A DNA stretch of 64,000 nt from Pyropia haitanensis (Eukaryota; Rhodophyta; Bangiophyceae; Bangiales; Bangiaceae), in NCBI GenBank assembly GCA_008729055.1, contig SDUX01000008.1, positions 5,543,756 to 5,607,755 of the forward strand, read 5' to 3'. The notes under the pieces are model-generated. The model did not search any database. It was not told the DNA's origin and saw nothing but the letters and a program-made list of their open reading frames with translations. This document shows positions 46,045-56,698 of this stretch, in pieces; within the stretch, counting starts at the first letter, position 1, and each line of letters begins with the position of its first letter. Made by a program: the position numbers and the translations under genes.

Positions 46045-49000
46045 CGTGGCACGTGCTGCCGCGCTGCCCCCCCCCGTCTTGTCTGCCAGCTGGGCGTTCC
46101 ACCAGGAGGGTGGAGAGCAGCACTGGAACAAGAAAAATCAGTGCGCAGCCAACGGACCGACTACCAGACGGCTTCCGATTGGCAGACCGACGCGTCTCCG
46201 CCGAGAGCCGCCCCTCCCCAGACCGTTGGGACGCTTCACCCGTGATGAAGCGTTGCCCAATGGGGGGGTGGATGGAACGAGGGGGGGGGAGGGGTGGGGC
46301 GGCCACCGATGCACGGAGAATCGGCAACGAGGGGGGGAGGATGAGGGCAGGGGGGAGAGGTTCAGCGGTCAGCCGGCAGGGGAAGGGGACAACGGCGCCC
46401 ACGCTTGGACTGGCACGCGAGCGCAGTTCGTGACCGTCGGCGAGCCGTCCACAGGCCGTGCCTCGGGCGGTGGGGTCTTCAAAAAGGGAAGCGGCGGGCA
46501 ACTGGCGGCAAGAAGCAGAGTGCGCTCCCCCCCCTGTCTCTCCGCAACCGTCCCCGCACCCCACCCGCACGGCCAAAAAGTCGTCGCCCCCTACGTGTCC
46601 GCCCAGCGAGCCGTGTGGACACAACGGTGTCCCCCGCTCCCCCCCATGGCGTCTTATCCCCATGCGCGCGTCCCCATGACGAGTTTTTTCTCCGCCGGCA
46701 CCGCGTTCCAAGTGAGCGAGAGGGCGCCCCCGCCCCCCCCCCCGCAACTCAGCCGATGCTCAACCGGTGGCCCGCTGTCGACGGCACCGCCCCCGTGACG
46801 GCTGCCTCGTCGACAACAGCAATAAAAGCAACCAGGACAGCGGGGGGGTTGGCCCACATCCAATTGCGTCGCGTCCGCCGCGGCCGCGCGCGCGCTCCCC
46901 GCGGGACACGGACACCGCGATGCGGAGGGTGGATGGGCGGGACGGGCGACGCGCCAGCGAGCTCGCCAGCGGCCCAACGGCGTGCAGGCCGCTGTCGTGG
47001 CCCCGCCGCCGCGCCTGGCTCACAAGCGGCAAGCCACGCCACCACCAGTCCCCCACGGTCACAGCGGTGTGACGCCCACGGGCGCGCGGGTGGGGCCCCG
47101 CACCCCCGAGATTGCGCTCCGCACCGCCCGCCAACCCCCCCTGATCCGTGGCGGCCTGGGCGGAGGTGCCCCGTCCAATCACCGCCGCCAGTAGGCCATC
47201 AGATCGCTGGGGGCGCCGGCGGAGCCGACAGCGCTAGCGCCTCCGCCGGCCCGCCCCATGGGGTGGCACAGCCGTTGCGGGCCTTTGCAGGCGCGCACCC
47301 CCTCGTCGCCACCACCGTGGGCGAGCCTTCCCCTCCACCGCAGAGCCGGCGGTCAAATTCCGGCGCCCCGCCGGTCGAGCACCACCCTGCAGATGCTCCG
47401 CGGCAGGCACCAGCGCGTGCCGCCCGCCTGCCGCCACCCCCTCCCTCTCTCCCACCGCCGCTGCCGTGTGACGTGCAGGCTGCGCCTGCAGGTGCTCGTG
47501 ACGCAGCAGTGTATGCCACACAGGGTGCCCACCCCGCCCCAGGCCGTCCTGGTCAAACACCCCAGACGGACTCGACCTGCGTTGGCGATGGCCGCCGCCG
47601 CGCTGCCCCCCCTCCCAAATGACGCTGTGTCGCGCCTCACCGGGGGGCCTAGCCCGCCAGCTGGGCTGCTGCAGACGGGCGGTTCCTTGATTGACACCCG
47701 CGGTACCGTAGAATATCTGGCGGGTGAAGGAGGCGGACGGGTGGTGCTGGTGCGCCGGCACCAAATGGCCAGCTGGAGACAAGCCAAGAGGACTGGTCTC
47801 CCACGACAATGAGGGTCGTACTCTTGGACGAGGCTCAGTTTTCTCGCTCTTTCGGACGTACACTACCTGGTCGATCCCACTGGTCCACCCAGTGCATATC
47901 CAACTCTAACTCGGAGTCAGCCAGCGGCCGACCACGCCAGCCGCCTGGTGAGTTGCCTGACCAGACGCACGAAACTGCTGGCCCGCGCGCACGTGTGCTT
48001 CGGTGTGGCCAACTGTACGAATTCTGTGGAGCAGACGGAGGCGCGACAGGATCACCCCGTCAACAAAATCTCCCCTTTGACGGCTGACGGCGACGGACGG
48101 CCGAGGTCGACCTCGCGGGCGAGGCGCAGGCTCCGCTGATTGAGCGAGCGCGGTGGCACCGTGCCGGCGCCACTCCCGGCACGCAAGCCGCCAACAGGTT
48201 ACGGTCCTTCCTGCCTCGTTTTGTCAGACTTCTCCGCCGGCCACCCGTCTAGGAAACATCGACGGCCGGGAGCGGTCCGGCTGGGCTCAACCCCGACACC
48301 CACAGGCTTGAAGACACGTGCAATGCGTCTAGGCGGGCCACGTCATCCTGCCTCGACGGCCGCGGCTTGGCGGGGGGAAGGCCGGCTGAGCCGCAGGTGG
48401 CGTGGGCACACCGGGGCCGCCGCGGCAGGTGGTAGGCCGGTCGCTCCGCACCGCTCGCTCCGCCTCACCGCAGACGCGGGACAGACACGGCAGCAATCAG
48501 TACCGTCCTCGGATCACTCTCTTTTCTTCTCTGTACACGTGAATTTCGTGCTCTCGCGCGTCGGTCTGTCCAGCGCTGAGTGCAACGGCGTCCTTGATGC
48601 AAGACGCGCCCAGCGGTGCAAGACGCCTGTGACAAGGGCGGGCTCGCCGAGACAATGGAGGGTGTGCCCGCCGTCTCGCCGGGCACACCCTAGTTTGCGG
48701 CGCCCAGCACGCTCTCCCCCTCCCTGGTCTGTGCTGGAAGTGGGCCTCTGGTAGGAGTACGCCTGCAGAGGGAGGACATCCCCCCCCCAAGGGGCTGGCC
48801 AACATTAGCATGTACCCCGTCGGTACGTCTTCGTCCTCTCGATTGGTTCCTATCCCCGGTGCGCTCCCCAGCCTCACGGGTTGATGGGCCTCTCAGTCGA
48901 ACATCTGCGCACGGAGGTCGCTTCTTCTGCCCTTTCTGTGCCTGCCGGCGGCCAGAGCACGTGGCCCAACAATGCGCGGTCTACAGCAGCTGCTGTCCGC

Positions 49001-51643
49001 ACGGCAGACGCCCACCGGGATCCGTCCGGCTGATTCCCCCTCGGGTGGGGCGCGCCTGCACGAAGACGGGGGTGTGAGCTGGTCTGGTGATGGACGGCAA
49101 GTCTCCAAGGGACTTACGTGATCACAGCGCAAGTACGGCCGGCGTGCTGTTGGTCGCTGGGCGCGCAACAAGACGATCGGCACCTTCCACACGGCTGTGT
49201 CTGAGCGAGACAGTGGTGGCCGCGCGGGAGGGGGAGCGGTCGATGAGTGGGGATGCGGTGCTGGGTGACCTACATAGCTGGGCCCGCCGCGGCGCGGTCG
49301 GCGCCGCGGTGGGTCGGTAGAAAGATACAGACCTTTATTCCCACAGGGGGACGGGGCCGGTGTGTGGTGGCAGGCGGTACCCCGCATCTGCCTCGCGCCG
49401 GCGTGGCTCTCCCGGCGCCAGCAGCCTCGGACGCGCACATGCATGCCGTGTCTCTGCAGGCGAACCGCGCCCAACCTGCCCGATCCGACAGGTCACCTGT
49501 CAAGGCGCTCCACGAAAAAAGAGAGAAGCAGAGAAAGCGATCAAGAGGCGCGTCCACGCGCGCTTGTCCCGTGGCAGCGGACCATGTTGGCCTGTCGTGT
49601 CTCTCCACCGACGCGATGTCCGCGCTCGCTGGCCACGTACTAACCCATCCCCCCCACTTCGTCACTGCAGAGGCTCTCAAGATGCATCCTACTGGACTAT
49701 TTTTCGTGGAATGCTCCTCTGGCTCGCCGCGCGTGACACCAAGGGTACACTTGGGGGCCGTGGCGGACTGTGAGTCGCGGGAAAAACGCGCTCGCATCAG
49801 ACACTGAGAAAACACACCCCAGCAAGTGGAGTTTGGACAGGAGGAAGGCGCCGAACCTCGGCAGAAGATGAGGAGGAGCAGCCAGGTTGGTGGCAGCAGC
49901 CAGGATGGTGAGCGGGGAACGAGTTCTATCACGAGCACCGCCTGTTGTCGAGGGTAGCAGGTAGGCTGGTTCCCTCGCTATGTGCAAGAATGGCGGGGGG
50001 GTTGTATACATGCACCGAATGCTGTTGTCTTGGACCCTGGATGCTGCCCGGTGGAGCGACACTCATCCCGTACAATCGTTCCGCGAGGCAGCGCAATCTC
50101 CAGACGCATCGGTGGTTTGTAGGAGAGCCAGAGGGCCTCCTGCTGTACGTAACCAACACATGCTTCCAACCGTCGCTGGTCTACTGTGGCTCCGCCCGCC
50201 GAGTGCGTTTGTAGTCTGAGGCTGCGTCCTCTTCGTCCGGCGAAGGGGGGCAGCACGGATTGTATGGTGGCGTGCGGATGCGCGACCTGGTCACTTCTGC
50301 AGTCAGTGTCCTGCGCCCCAACCAAACCATCTGGAGTTGAAGTCAGTAGCAGTCAAAAGACGAATCCGCGCCGGACATCACAGCGGGCTCGTCGTGCGTC
50401 CTCTCCACTCCTCCATGTACTGCACCACCGATGGCGGCGACCCAACCGGTGACCTTTGGCGACTTGCCGCGAGTCTCGGTCGCGGCACCAGTCCCATTGG
50501 TGATAACTTAGACTTGACTAGTCGTTAGGCGGCGGCTTCTCGCCTGCTCCTACCCCTCCTTCAAGCTCGCCCCTCCCCACGAACCGAGCGGTCATCTTGC
50601 CAGGTGAAGAGATAGAGGACAAAAGGACTTGCGTGCACACAAGACAAGGTCTGGTCTGCTCGCGCACGGGGGCAATGCTTGCAGCAAACGTCAGCTTGTC
50701 GCCCAGAGCCGACCGTCGAGACGAACCTTCCCCCCGCTCATCGCGATGGAATCCCTCGGTATCAGGAGTGATGGGTACGGACCTCGCCGAGTGGTCGTTG
50801 GGTCGTTTGAAAGGCAGCCGGCTGCCTAGGGTGATGCCCTCCGCATGAGTGCGGAACCCCTACCGAGCATGCCACATGGATGATGCCATGCCGCTGGGTG
50901 ATGCCCGCTTCACAGCTGAGCGGGGGGTAGCGAGCAGGCGTCGAGTACAGCCGGAAGATGGCGCGCAATACCTAGCCCATCCTCCGCTTCGCTCCTTTCC
51001 TGCCCACACGTTGTACGACAATGTCCACCGCCAACGGGGTTCATACCATCCCCTGTTACCCGGGACCACCCTTCTTCACCAGCCAACGATAATGTATCCT
51101 TGCTGCCCCGGCCTGTTACCCGCTGCGCCCTCTTGGTCGCCCATGGCTCTCGACGCACGGCCACCCCCAGCCGCATGGTGGTTGAGTGGCTGCACACCAT
51201 CACCGGCGCTGAGGAATGGCCGCCCACGGGCCCACGGTCAGGGCGGGCCAGCTCTCGGGCGAGGCTGCGGCCGCCGACGGGACAGGGGAAACACGCCAAT
51301 GGCAATGCCACAGTCCGCAGGCGCCAAGCAGCCACGCAAGGTACAGAAGGGGGGAGGCGGGGGCGACGCTGTTCGACCAGCTGCCTGTCGTGGGGAGAGA
51401 GAGGCGCAATACCAAAGCACAAACCAGGGGCACCACGCGCACACGCGACGCACAGCGTGTAGAAATCAATGCTGACCACCTGGCACGCGGCACCAGCAGC
51501 CACCCTATCCTCAGCTGCATCCTACGTCGGGAGCTCGCAGCAGTGCCGGGTGTACTCGGGGAGCACGCCTATCGAGAAATGACGCCGACGACCTTCCCCC
51601 CCTGACCCAACCCCTACCCCCTTCCCCCCCTCAATCCCCCTCC
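46045..51643. other. 5.6-kb region without a recognisable gene
   Basis: 46045-47600 is GC-rich and could hold upstream exon(s) of the Egt1-like gene. 47800-51600 has even composition, few homopolymers and no frame I can assign. A Cys/His-rich peptide near 48925-48975 weakly resembles a zinc knuckle. The evenness suggests old repeat-derived DNA, but no terminal repeats or polymerase motifs were found. Confidence 0.45.
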
Positions 51644-52734
51644 CTACCCAAGCACACCCACCACAAACACCAGCAGCGCCTCCACAAAGGTCACTGGCAG
51701 GAGCAGCAGGTTCAACGGAAACGGCAGCTGAAAGCCGTTGGTCATCTGCCAGCCCGCACCCAGCACGACGAGCCCCCCCCACAGGGCCACCGCCGGCACA
51801 CTCCCCCGCCCCATCCACCCCCGCTCCATATACCCGTGCCGCACCGCGTACGCCGACAGGCCACCGACGACCAGGTGCCCCCCGCGGGCGGCGGCGTAGC
51901 CCGCGCCAACCGCCCGCGCGAGCCACCACGCCGCCCACACGCCGACGCTCCGGCACGCCAGCCGCGTGACGACCGGCGCCCACCGGCGGTAGGGCGGCGG
52001 CAGCGCCCGCGCGGCGGCGGCGGTGAGAAACGGCCCGCTCAGGTCTTCCGCCATGTCACCCAGACAGCCGCCGAGCGTCAGCGCCTTGGCAAACCGCAGC
52101 CGCAGCGTCGCGGCGACTGCGAGCCACGCCGTGGCGAGCCCCTCCACCGCCGCCGCCACCTCCACCGGGTCCACCGAGCGAGCCACCACCGCCACGACGC
52201 GCGCGCTCCGCGCGGCGGGCGACAGCGCAACGACATCCGACACGCCGTCCCGGTCCGCGTCGACCGCCGCGTCGCGCTTGACCGCCGCCGCCGCCGCGGC
52301 GGCGGCGGCCCACAGCGCGCCGCCCGACGCGGCGATCTGGGGCCACCCAAACCGCGCGGCCGCCTCCACGCCGGCGACGAGCGTGACGTAGGTGCCACCA
52401 AAAAAGACCAGCGCCACGCCCCCGGCGACGGGCAGCAGCTCGTCGGGGTGGTAGGGCGCGGCGGCGGCCCAGGCGGCGCGGCCCGCGCCGACGACGGCTG
52501 TGACGGCGGGGGACAGCGCGTCAACGACGGCGCCGGCGGCGAGGAGCACGGGGCCGAGCTGCTCGGGCAGCGCCGCGGCAAGGTCCTCGACGCCGCGAGC
52601 AGAGACGGTCGCCGTTGGGGGGGGGGGGGAGGGGGTGCCCCGCCGCCGCGGCGGAGGGCGTCGCCAAAGCCCCGCGACGCTTGCTCCATTGTCGCCAGCG
52701 CGCGGCGGCGCATGGCGTCACGGGAGAGGGCCAT
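51644..52734 (-). CDS. Multi-pass membrane protein with a Ca-loop-like motif (one apparent frame break)
   Basis: About 363 residues, starting MALSRDAMRRRALATMEQAS. The frame must gain one base at the C13 (coding-strand) run 52617-52629 to reach SARGVEDLAAALPEQLGPVL and the rest. The protein then has several hydrophobic helices (around LPVAGGVALVFFGGTYVTLV, AWLAVAATLRLRFAKALTLG, SVPAVALWGGLVVLGAG and LNLLLLPVTFVEALLVFVVG). Between helices lies DADRDGVSD, an EF-hand-type loop (D-x-D-x-D-G), followed by a helix and a DPVEVAAAVEG segment. Comparable proteins occur in other algae and protists as far as I recall, without known function. Location is unknown; the N-terminal 45 residues could be a weak targeting sequence. 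Confidence 0.68.
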
Positions 52735-53989
52735 CAGGGGCGAGGGCGGGGGAAGGGGGGGGGGGGGGGCGGACGCCGGCCAGCGAGGAAGGGGGGGTCG
52801 GGCCGGGGAAGAGGGAGGAGGATGCGCGAGAGCCGCCCGGCGGGGGAGAGCGCCGCGGCTGCCCAGGCGGCACGGACGAGGGCGGCAGGCGGGGGCAAGA
52901 GGGGGGCCGGCGCGGGCGCCGGGCGGGCGGGGTACAGTACTCCGGGACAGCGAGCGCAGCGGCGCGGCGCGCGAGGACAGGGATGCGGCGGTTGGCGCGG
53001 GCGCTCCCGAGAGTGGGACCCCTCGCCGCGTCTGTCAGCGATGGGGCGGATCTGGGCTGCGCGGCGCGGATCCCGAGCAGCGCGCCGCGCAGGGTGGGTC
53101 AATGGGCGGCCGCGCCCGAGCCCCCACCGCGGTCGCCGAGGATCGTCGCGCCGCGCAGCCGCTGCCCTGCCAATGAATCCGCAGGGTGGGCGGCCGTCCC
53201 CATCGCCGGGACGGCGGGGCGGCGGGGGCGGCGGGGGCGGCGGGGGCGGCGGGGGTGGCGGGGGCGGGCTGAGACGGGGCGGGAGGGAGGACGGCGGTGG
53301 GTCCCTCCTCCCCCCTCGAGGAAAAAAAAAAAAAAGCACTAGCAACGTGCGACAAGAGTTGCAGCAGGGCCAGTGGCGACCGACCACACACGGAACGGAG
53401 GGGGGGCGCGCCGCCATCCCACCACCCAGCCAAACCTCTTCCACGACAACCCCTCCCCGCCTCCATCCCCCGTAACAGACAATACACACAGCGACCGAGG
53501 GAAGGGGGGGGGGGTCTCACTACGCGTGGTTGTCGAGGCCGCCACGGAACACACAAAACGGCCTTGGCGTGCATGTCCCACCCCCCCCGCCCACCGTTCC
53601 CTCTCCGGCTTTGCCCCCCCTTCCTCCGGTCATACACAAAACACGACAGGCTTGACCAGGGGGCGCGCGCGGCGAAGGGTGTGCGCAGGGGGACGGCATG
53701 GGGAAGGACCTCCCACATTCCCGACACCCCACCCACCGACGGCTGCGCAGCTCAACGCAGACACGGGCAACCGCACCAACGTTTCCACGGAAACACGACA
53801 CAAAAAAGATGAAAAAATACAACAGACGGGGAAGAGGGAGGGGAATGGGACGGGCAAAGACAAACTCGGCGCCAGCAGGGGGGGTGACGTGGGGGGGAAA
53901 GAGGGGGTGACGACAGATGGGGGGGGAGGGGGAAGGTGAGCCCCGGGGGGGCCGGCTTGCGGCCGGTTGAGGCGCGACCGCCCACCCCG
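52735..53989. other. Intergenic region, no gene
   Basis: It is Gly-codon-like and G-run-rich, with a GGCGGGGGC-type repeat at 53217-53272, a 13-base A run near 53323, and no recognisable protein. Confidence 0.5.
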
Positions 53990-55655
53990 CTACGGGATCT
54001 CGACGTACCCCCGCGCGCCGTTGCCCGCCGCCATGAGCCGCAGCGCCGCCTCGGCGGCGAGGGCGGCAACGACCAGCAGGCCCGTGACGGCCACAGCGTT
54101 GTGGTCAAAGACGTGGGGGAAGGGGCACGTGTTGGGGTAGACGCCGGCCATAATTCGACACCGGCTGTCAGGGGGGAGAAGGGGGGCAGAGGCGGGTGCG
54201 AAGGGATGAACAGAAGAACATCCGACAGCAAACATACCAGGCAGTGCACGCCACCAGTCGCCCAAGAGCCAAGTGACACACGAACGCCCACAGCCATGGT
54301 CAGCATCGCCGCGCAGGGCGCGGGCATCGCCGCAGTGCCAGTGACACGCCCGCGTGGTCGAAAACAATCGCTCTTGCCCCTGCAGAGTGGCGCCACAGAT
54401 GGCCACCCACGGTGGCAGACACACGACCACCCAGCGGTGCACTCGCGGGGCGCGTACGACACGACCCGGGCCGGGTCACCCCCCCCGCAACAAAAACACA
54501 ACCCCCTAAAACGTACGGTTCCACCCACGTCCACAGCGAGGCGACGCCCGCGCCCGACAGCACCGCCACAGCCAGCACCGCCGCGCCGCCGCGCCCGCCC
54601 AAATCCCGCGCCGCCCGCCCTGCCGACGCAGCGAGCAGCGCCCCCCCCCCCCCAGCAGCCCCCCCAGCAGCCACCCCCCCCCCACGGGCAGCAGCTCCGC
54701 AATGCCCGCCCCCACCCCGGCGCCCGTCACGACCGCCACGCCCGCCGCAACGACGGCGACACCCCCCACAAACGCCGCCGCCTTTTCGGGGCCCCGGTGC
54801 GCTTCTGGGAACACCACCGCCGCGGCCGCCGGGAGAGTGCCGAGCGTCGTGCCCGCGAGGCACGCGCACGCCGCCGTCGCGGCGGCGTGTGCAACGCCCG
54901 ACGCGGAGCCAAACAGGGTGGTGATGGAGGTGAAGGCGGCGGTGGCGGCGGTCAGGGCAAAGAGGAGGGTGAAGGAGCGGGAGAGCGGCACGTGCGTGCC
55001 GGGCTCGGTAGACGCCGTCTGAACAATCTGGAACGCGGCGCCGCGGGGGGAACGGGAGGAGGAAGGAGGGGCGGGGGGGGGGCCGCACCAGCCGCAAACC
55101 GTGGAACGGCACGGGCGGCCAGCAGAGCGTCGCGGGGGAGGGGCCATACAGGAATCGAAGAGGGTGCAGCCAACGGCGCCACAGAGACAGACGGCACGGG
55201 CGACAGGACGCCATCACGACACGATGGAGTGGTTAGCCGCCGCCAAGACCACACCCGCACAGCAAGCGCCACCCAAGGAGCATACACAACGCGCTGTCCA
55301 CAGTGGGAGGGATCCCACCGCACACCGTCAACGCCCCCCCCCCCCGTCTCACACCCCCATCCTCTCTACCCGCGCCAAGAACCGCTGCGGGACGCGAGCC
55401 CCAACCAATGCCGCCCCCAGAAGAACCCCCCCCCCGACGGCCACCACCACCACGCGCGCCGCGCCCAGCACGTACCACCGCCGCAAAGAGCGCGCACTCG
55501 AGCGCGAGTGCCACCAGCGCGAGCGTCACCCCCAGCGATCCGTCAATCGTTATCGCCGACGCCCACTCGCCGCCGCCGCCGCCGCCGCCGCCGTCGACAG
55601 TGGCCGCCACCACCGCCGGGGCGGCCACCTCCCGAACCGCGCCGGCCAGGCCCAT
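53990..55655 (-). CDS. Multi-pass membrane protein (exons 55655-55476, 55027-54517, 54164-53990; one apparent frame break)
   Basis: About 289 residues of unrecognised family. Exon 1 (60 codons) has a Gly run and a hydrophobic helix GVTLALVALALECALFAAV. Exon 2 continues IVQTASTEPGTHVPLSRSF with three or four more helices, and exon 3 carries CPFPHVFDHNAVAVTGLLVV and ends GNGARGYVEIP. Introns of 448 and 352 nt both start GTACGT and end CAG. Exon 2 changes frame at the C13 run 54651-54663 (G13 on the coding strand); adding one base restores a single frame, and the exon lengths then sum to a multiple of three. The DHNA motif before a final helix occurs in several unrelated membrane families, so it gives no function. 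Confidence 0.66.
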
Positions 55656-56698
55656 GGTCAGCGGAGCAACGGCGGCGGGGACCCACGTCGGCGATGGCGG
55701 CAACCCCCGCTATCACCACCACCCAGGCGCAGGGGGAAAAAAAAAAAAAAAGGAAAACGCCGCCGGGAGGGGAATGCCCGCGCCGCAGAGGGAATGAGGG
55801 GGGGGGAAGGGCGGGGGTCGGAGGAGTCGAGGGAGTGGAGGGCGTGGGTTGGTGGGCAGGTGGACGGGCGGCGGGGGAGGGGGGGCGTGGGAGGACAACG
55901 GCAGCCGCGGGGGCGCACGATGGGAGCTTAACGGCGGACGCCGGGGGGGTGGACACACGGGCCGGAGGGAAGGGGAGGCCGCGGGCGGCGCGCTGACAAG
56001 CAGCGGCCGCGGCGCAGACGGCGGCGCGGGCCGCGATCCGCAGGACGGGCGGCCAGATGAGCGCCGGGGGGGGGTGGGAGCGGGTGGAGAGGCGTGGCTC
56101 CCAAGGCCGGGCTGTGCGGCGGCCGGGCCAGGAAGCGGGAACGCGGGCGTCACCGCTCCCAGCCCGCCAGACACGCGGAGGCAGAGCCGCCCGCGGCCGC
56201 GGCTCTCCTTCGACCGTTTTCGCTGTATGCCTGCTCAATTGGGGAGGGTCCCCTCACACAATTGCGGCGCCACCCGCGCGGGCGCCGCGTCGGGAATGGG
56301 GAAGGACGCTACGGGAATGGGGGAAGCCGCTCCGGCAATGGGGGAACGCAGCGGAAATGCGGAGGGGCACGCGGCAGAATTGGAGGGACCCTGCGATTGC
56401 CGAATGCGTCGACGCCCGGGCCTGTGTAAGTACCCTCTGCGTGCTACAGGCGGGCCTCGCGACCGCCCCCCCCCGCGCGCCTGCGCCGGGGCCTTTCCGT
56501 CTGGGGGGGGGTGGGGGGGTTGTGTTGCGGCCGCCGTGGCCGTGGGCGGGCGGTCGGGGGGGTGGGAGGGCGGGCGGGCGGGCGGGCGGGCGGGCGGGCG
56601 GGCGGGGCGGCGGCCCCCGCCACGTGCGCCACCGCGCCGGGTTGTCGGGCGGGCGAGCGGGCGGTCGCGCTGCGCAGGCGGGCGAGCGGCGCGGGAGG
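55656..56698. promoter_or_regulatory. Divergent region upstream of the membrane protein and the SEPH-type kinase
   Basis: It holds the promoters of two divergent genes. Near 56290-56370 the pattern GGAATGGG(G/A) recurs several times. Ten GGGC units lie at 56568-56607. The kinase frame is open upstream to 56057, but that part has no conserved content. Confidence 0.45.
56568..56607 (+). repeat. (GGGC)10 microsatellite
   Basis: Ten uninterrupted GGGC units end about 90 nt before the kinase ATG, probably within its promoter or 5' leader. It has strong G-quadruplex potential. Confidence 0.93.

Noticed and set aside
56057..56698. N-terminal extension of the SEPH-type kinase
   Set aside because: The frame is open, but the translation includes poly(Gly/Ala/Arg) from the GGGC repeat. 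The family starts just before the kinase domain, which fits the ATG at 56699.
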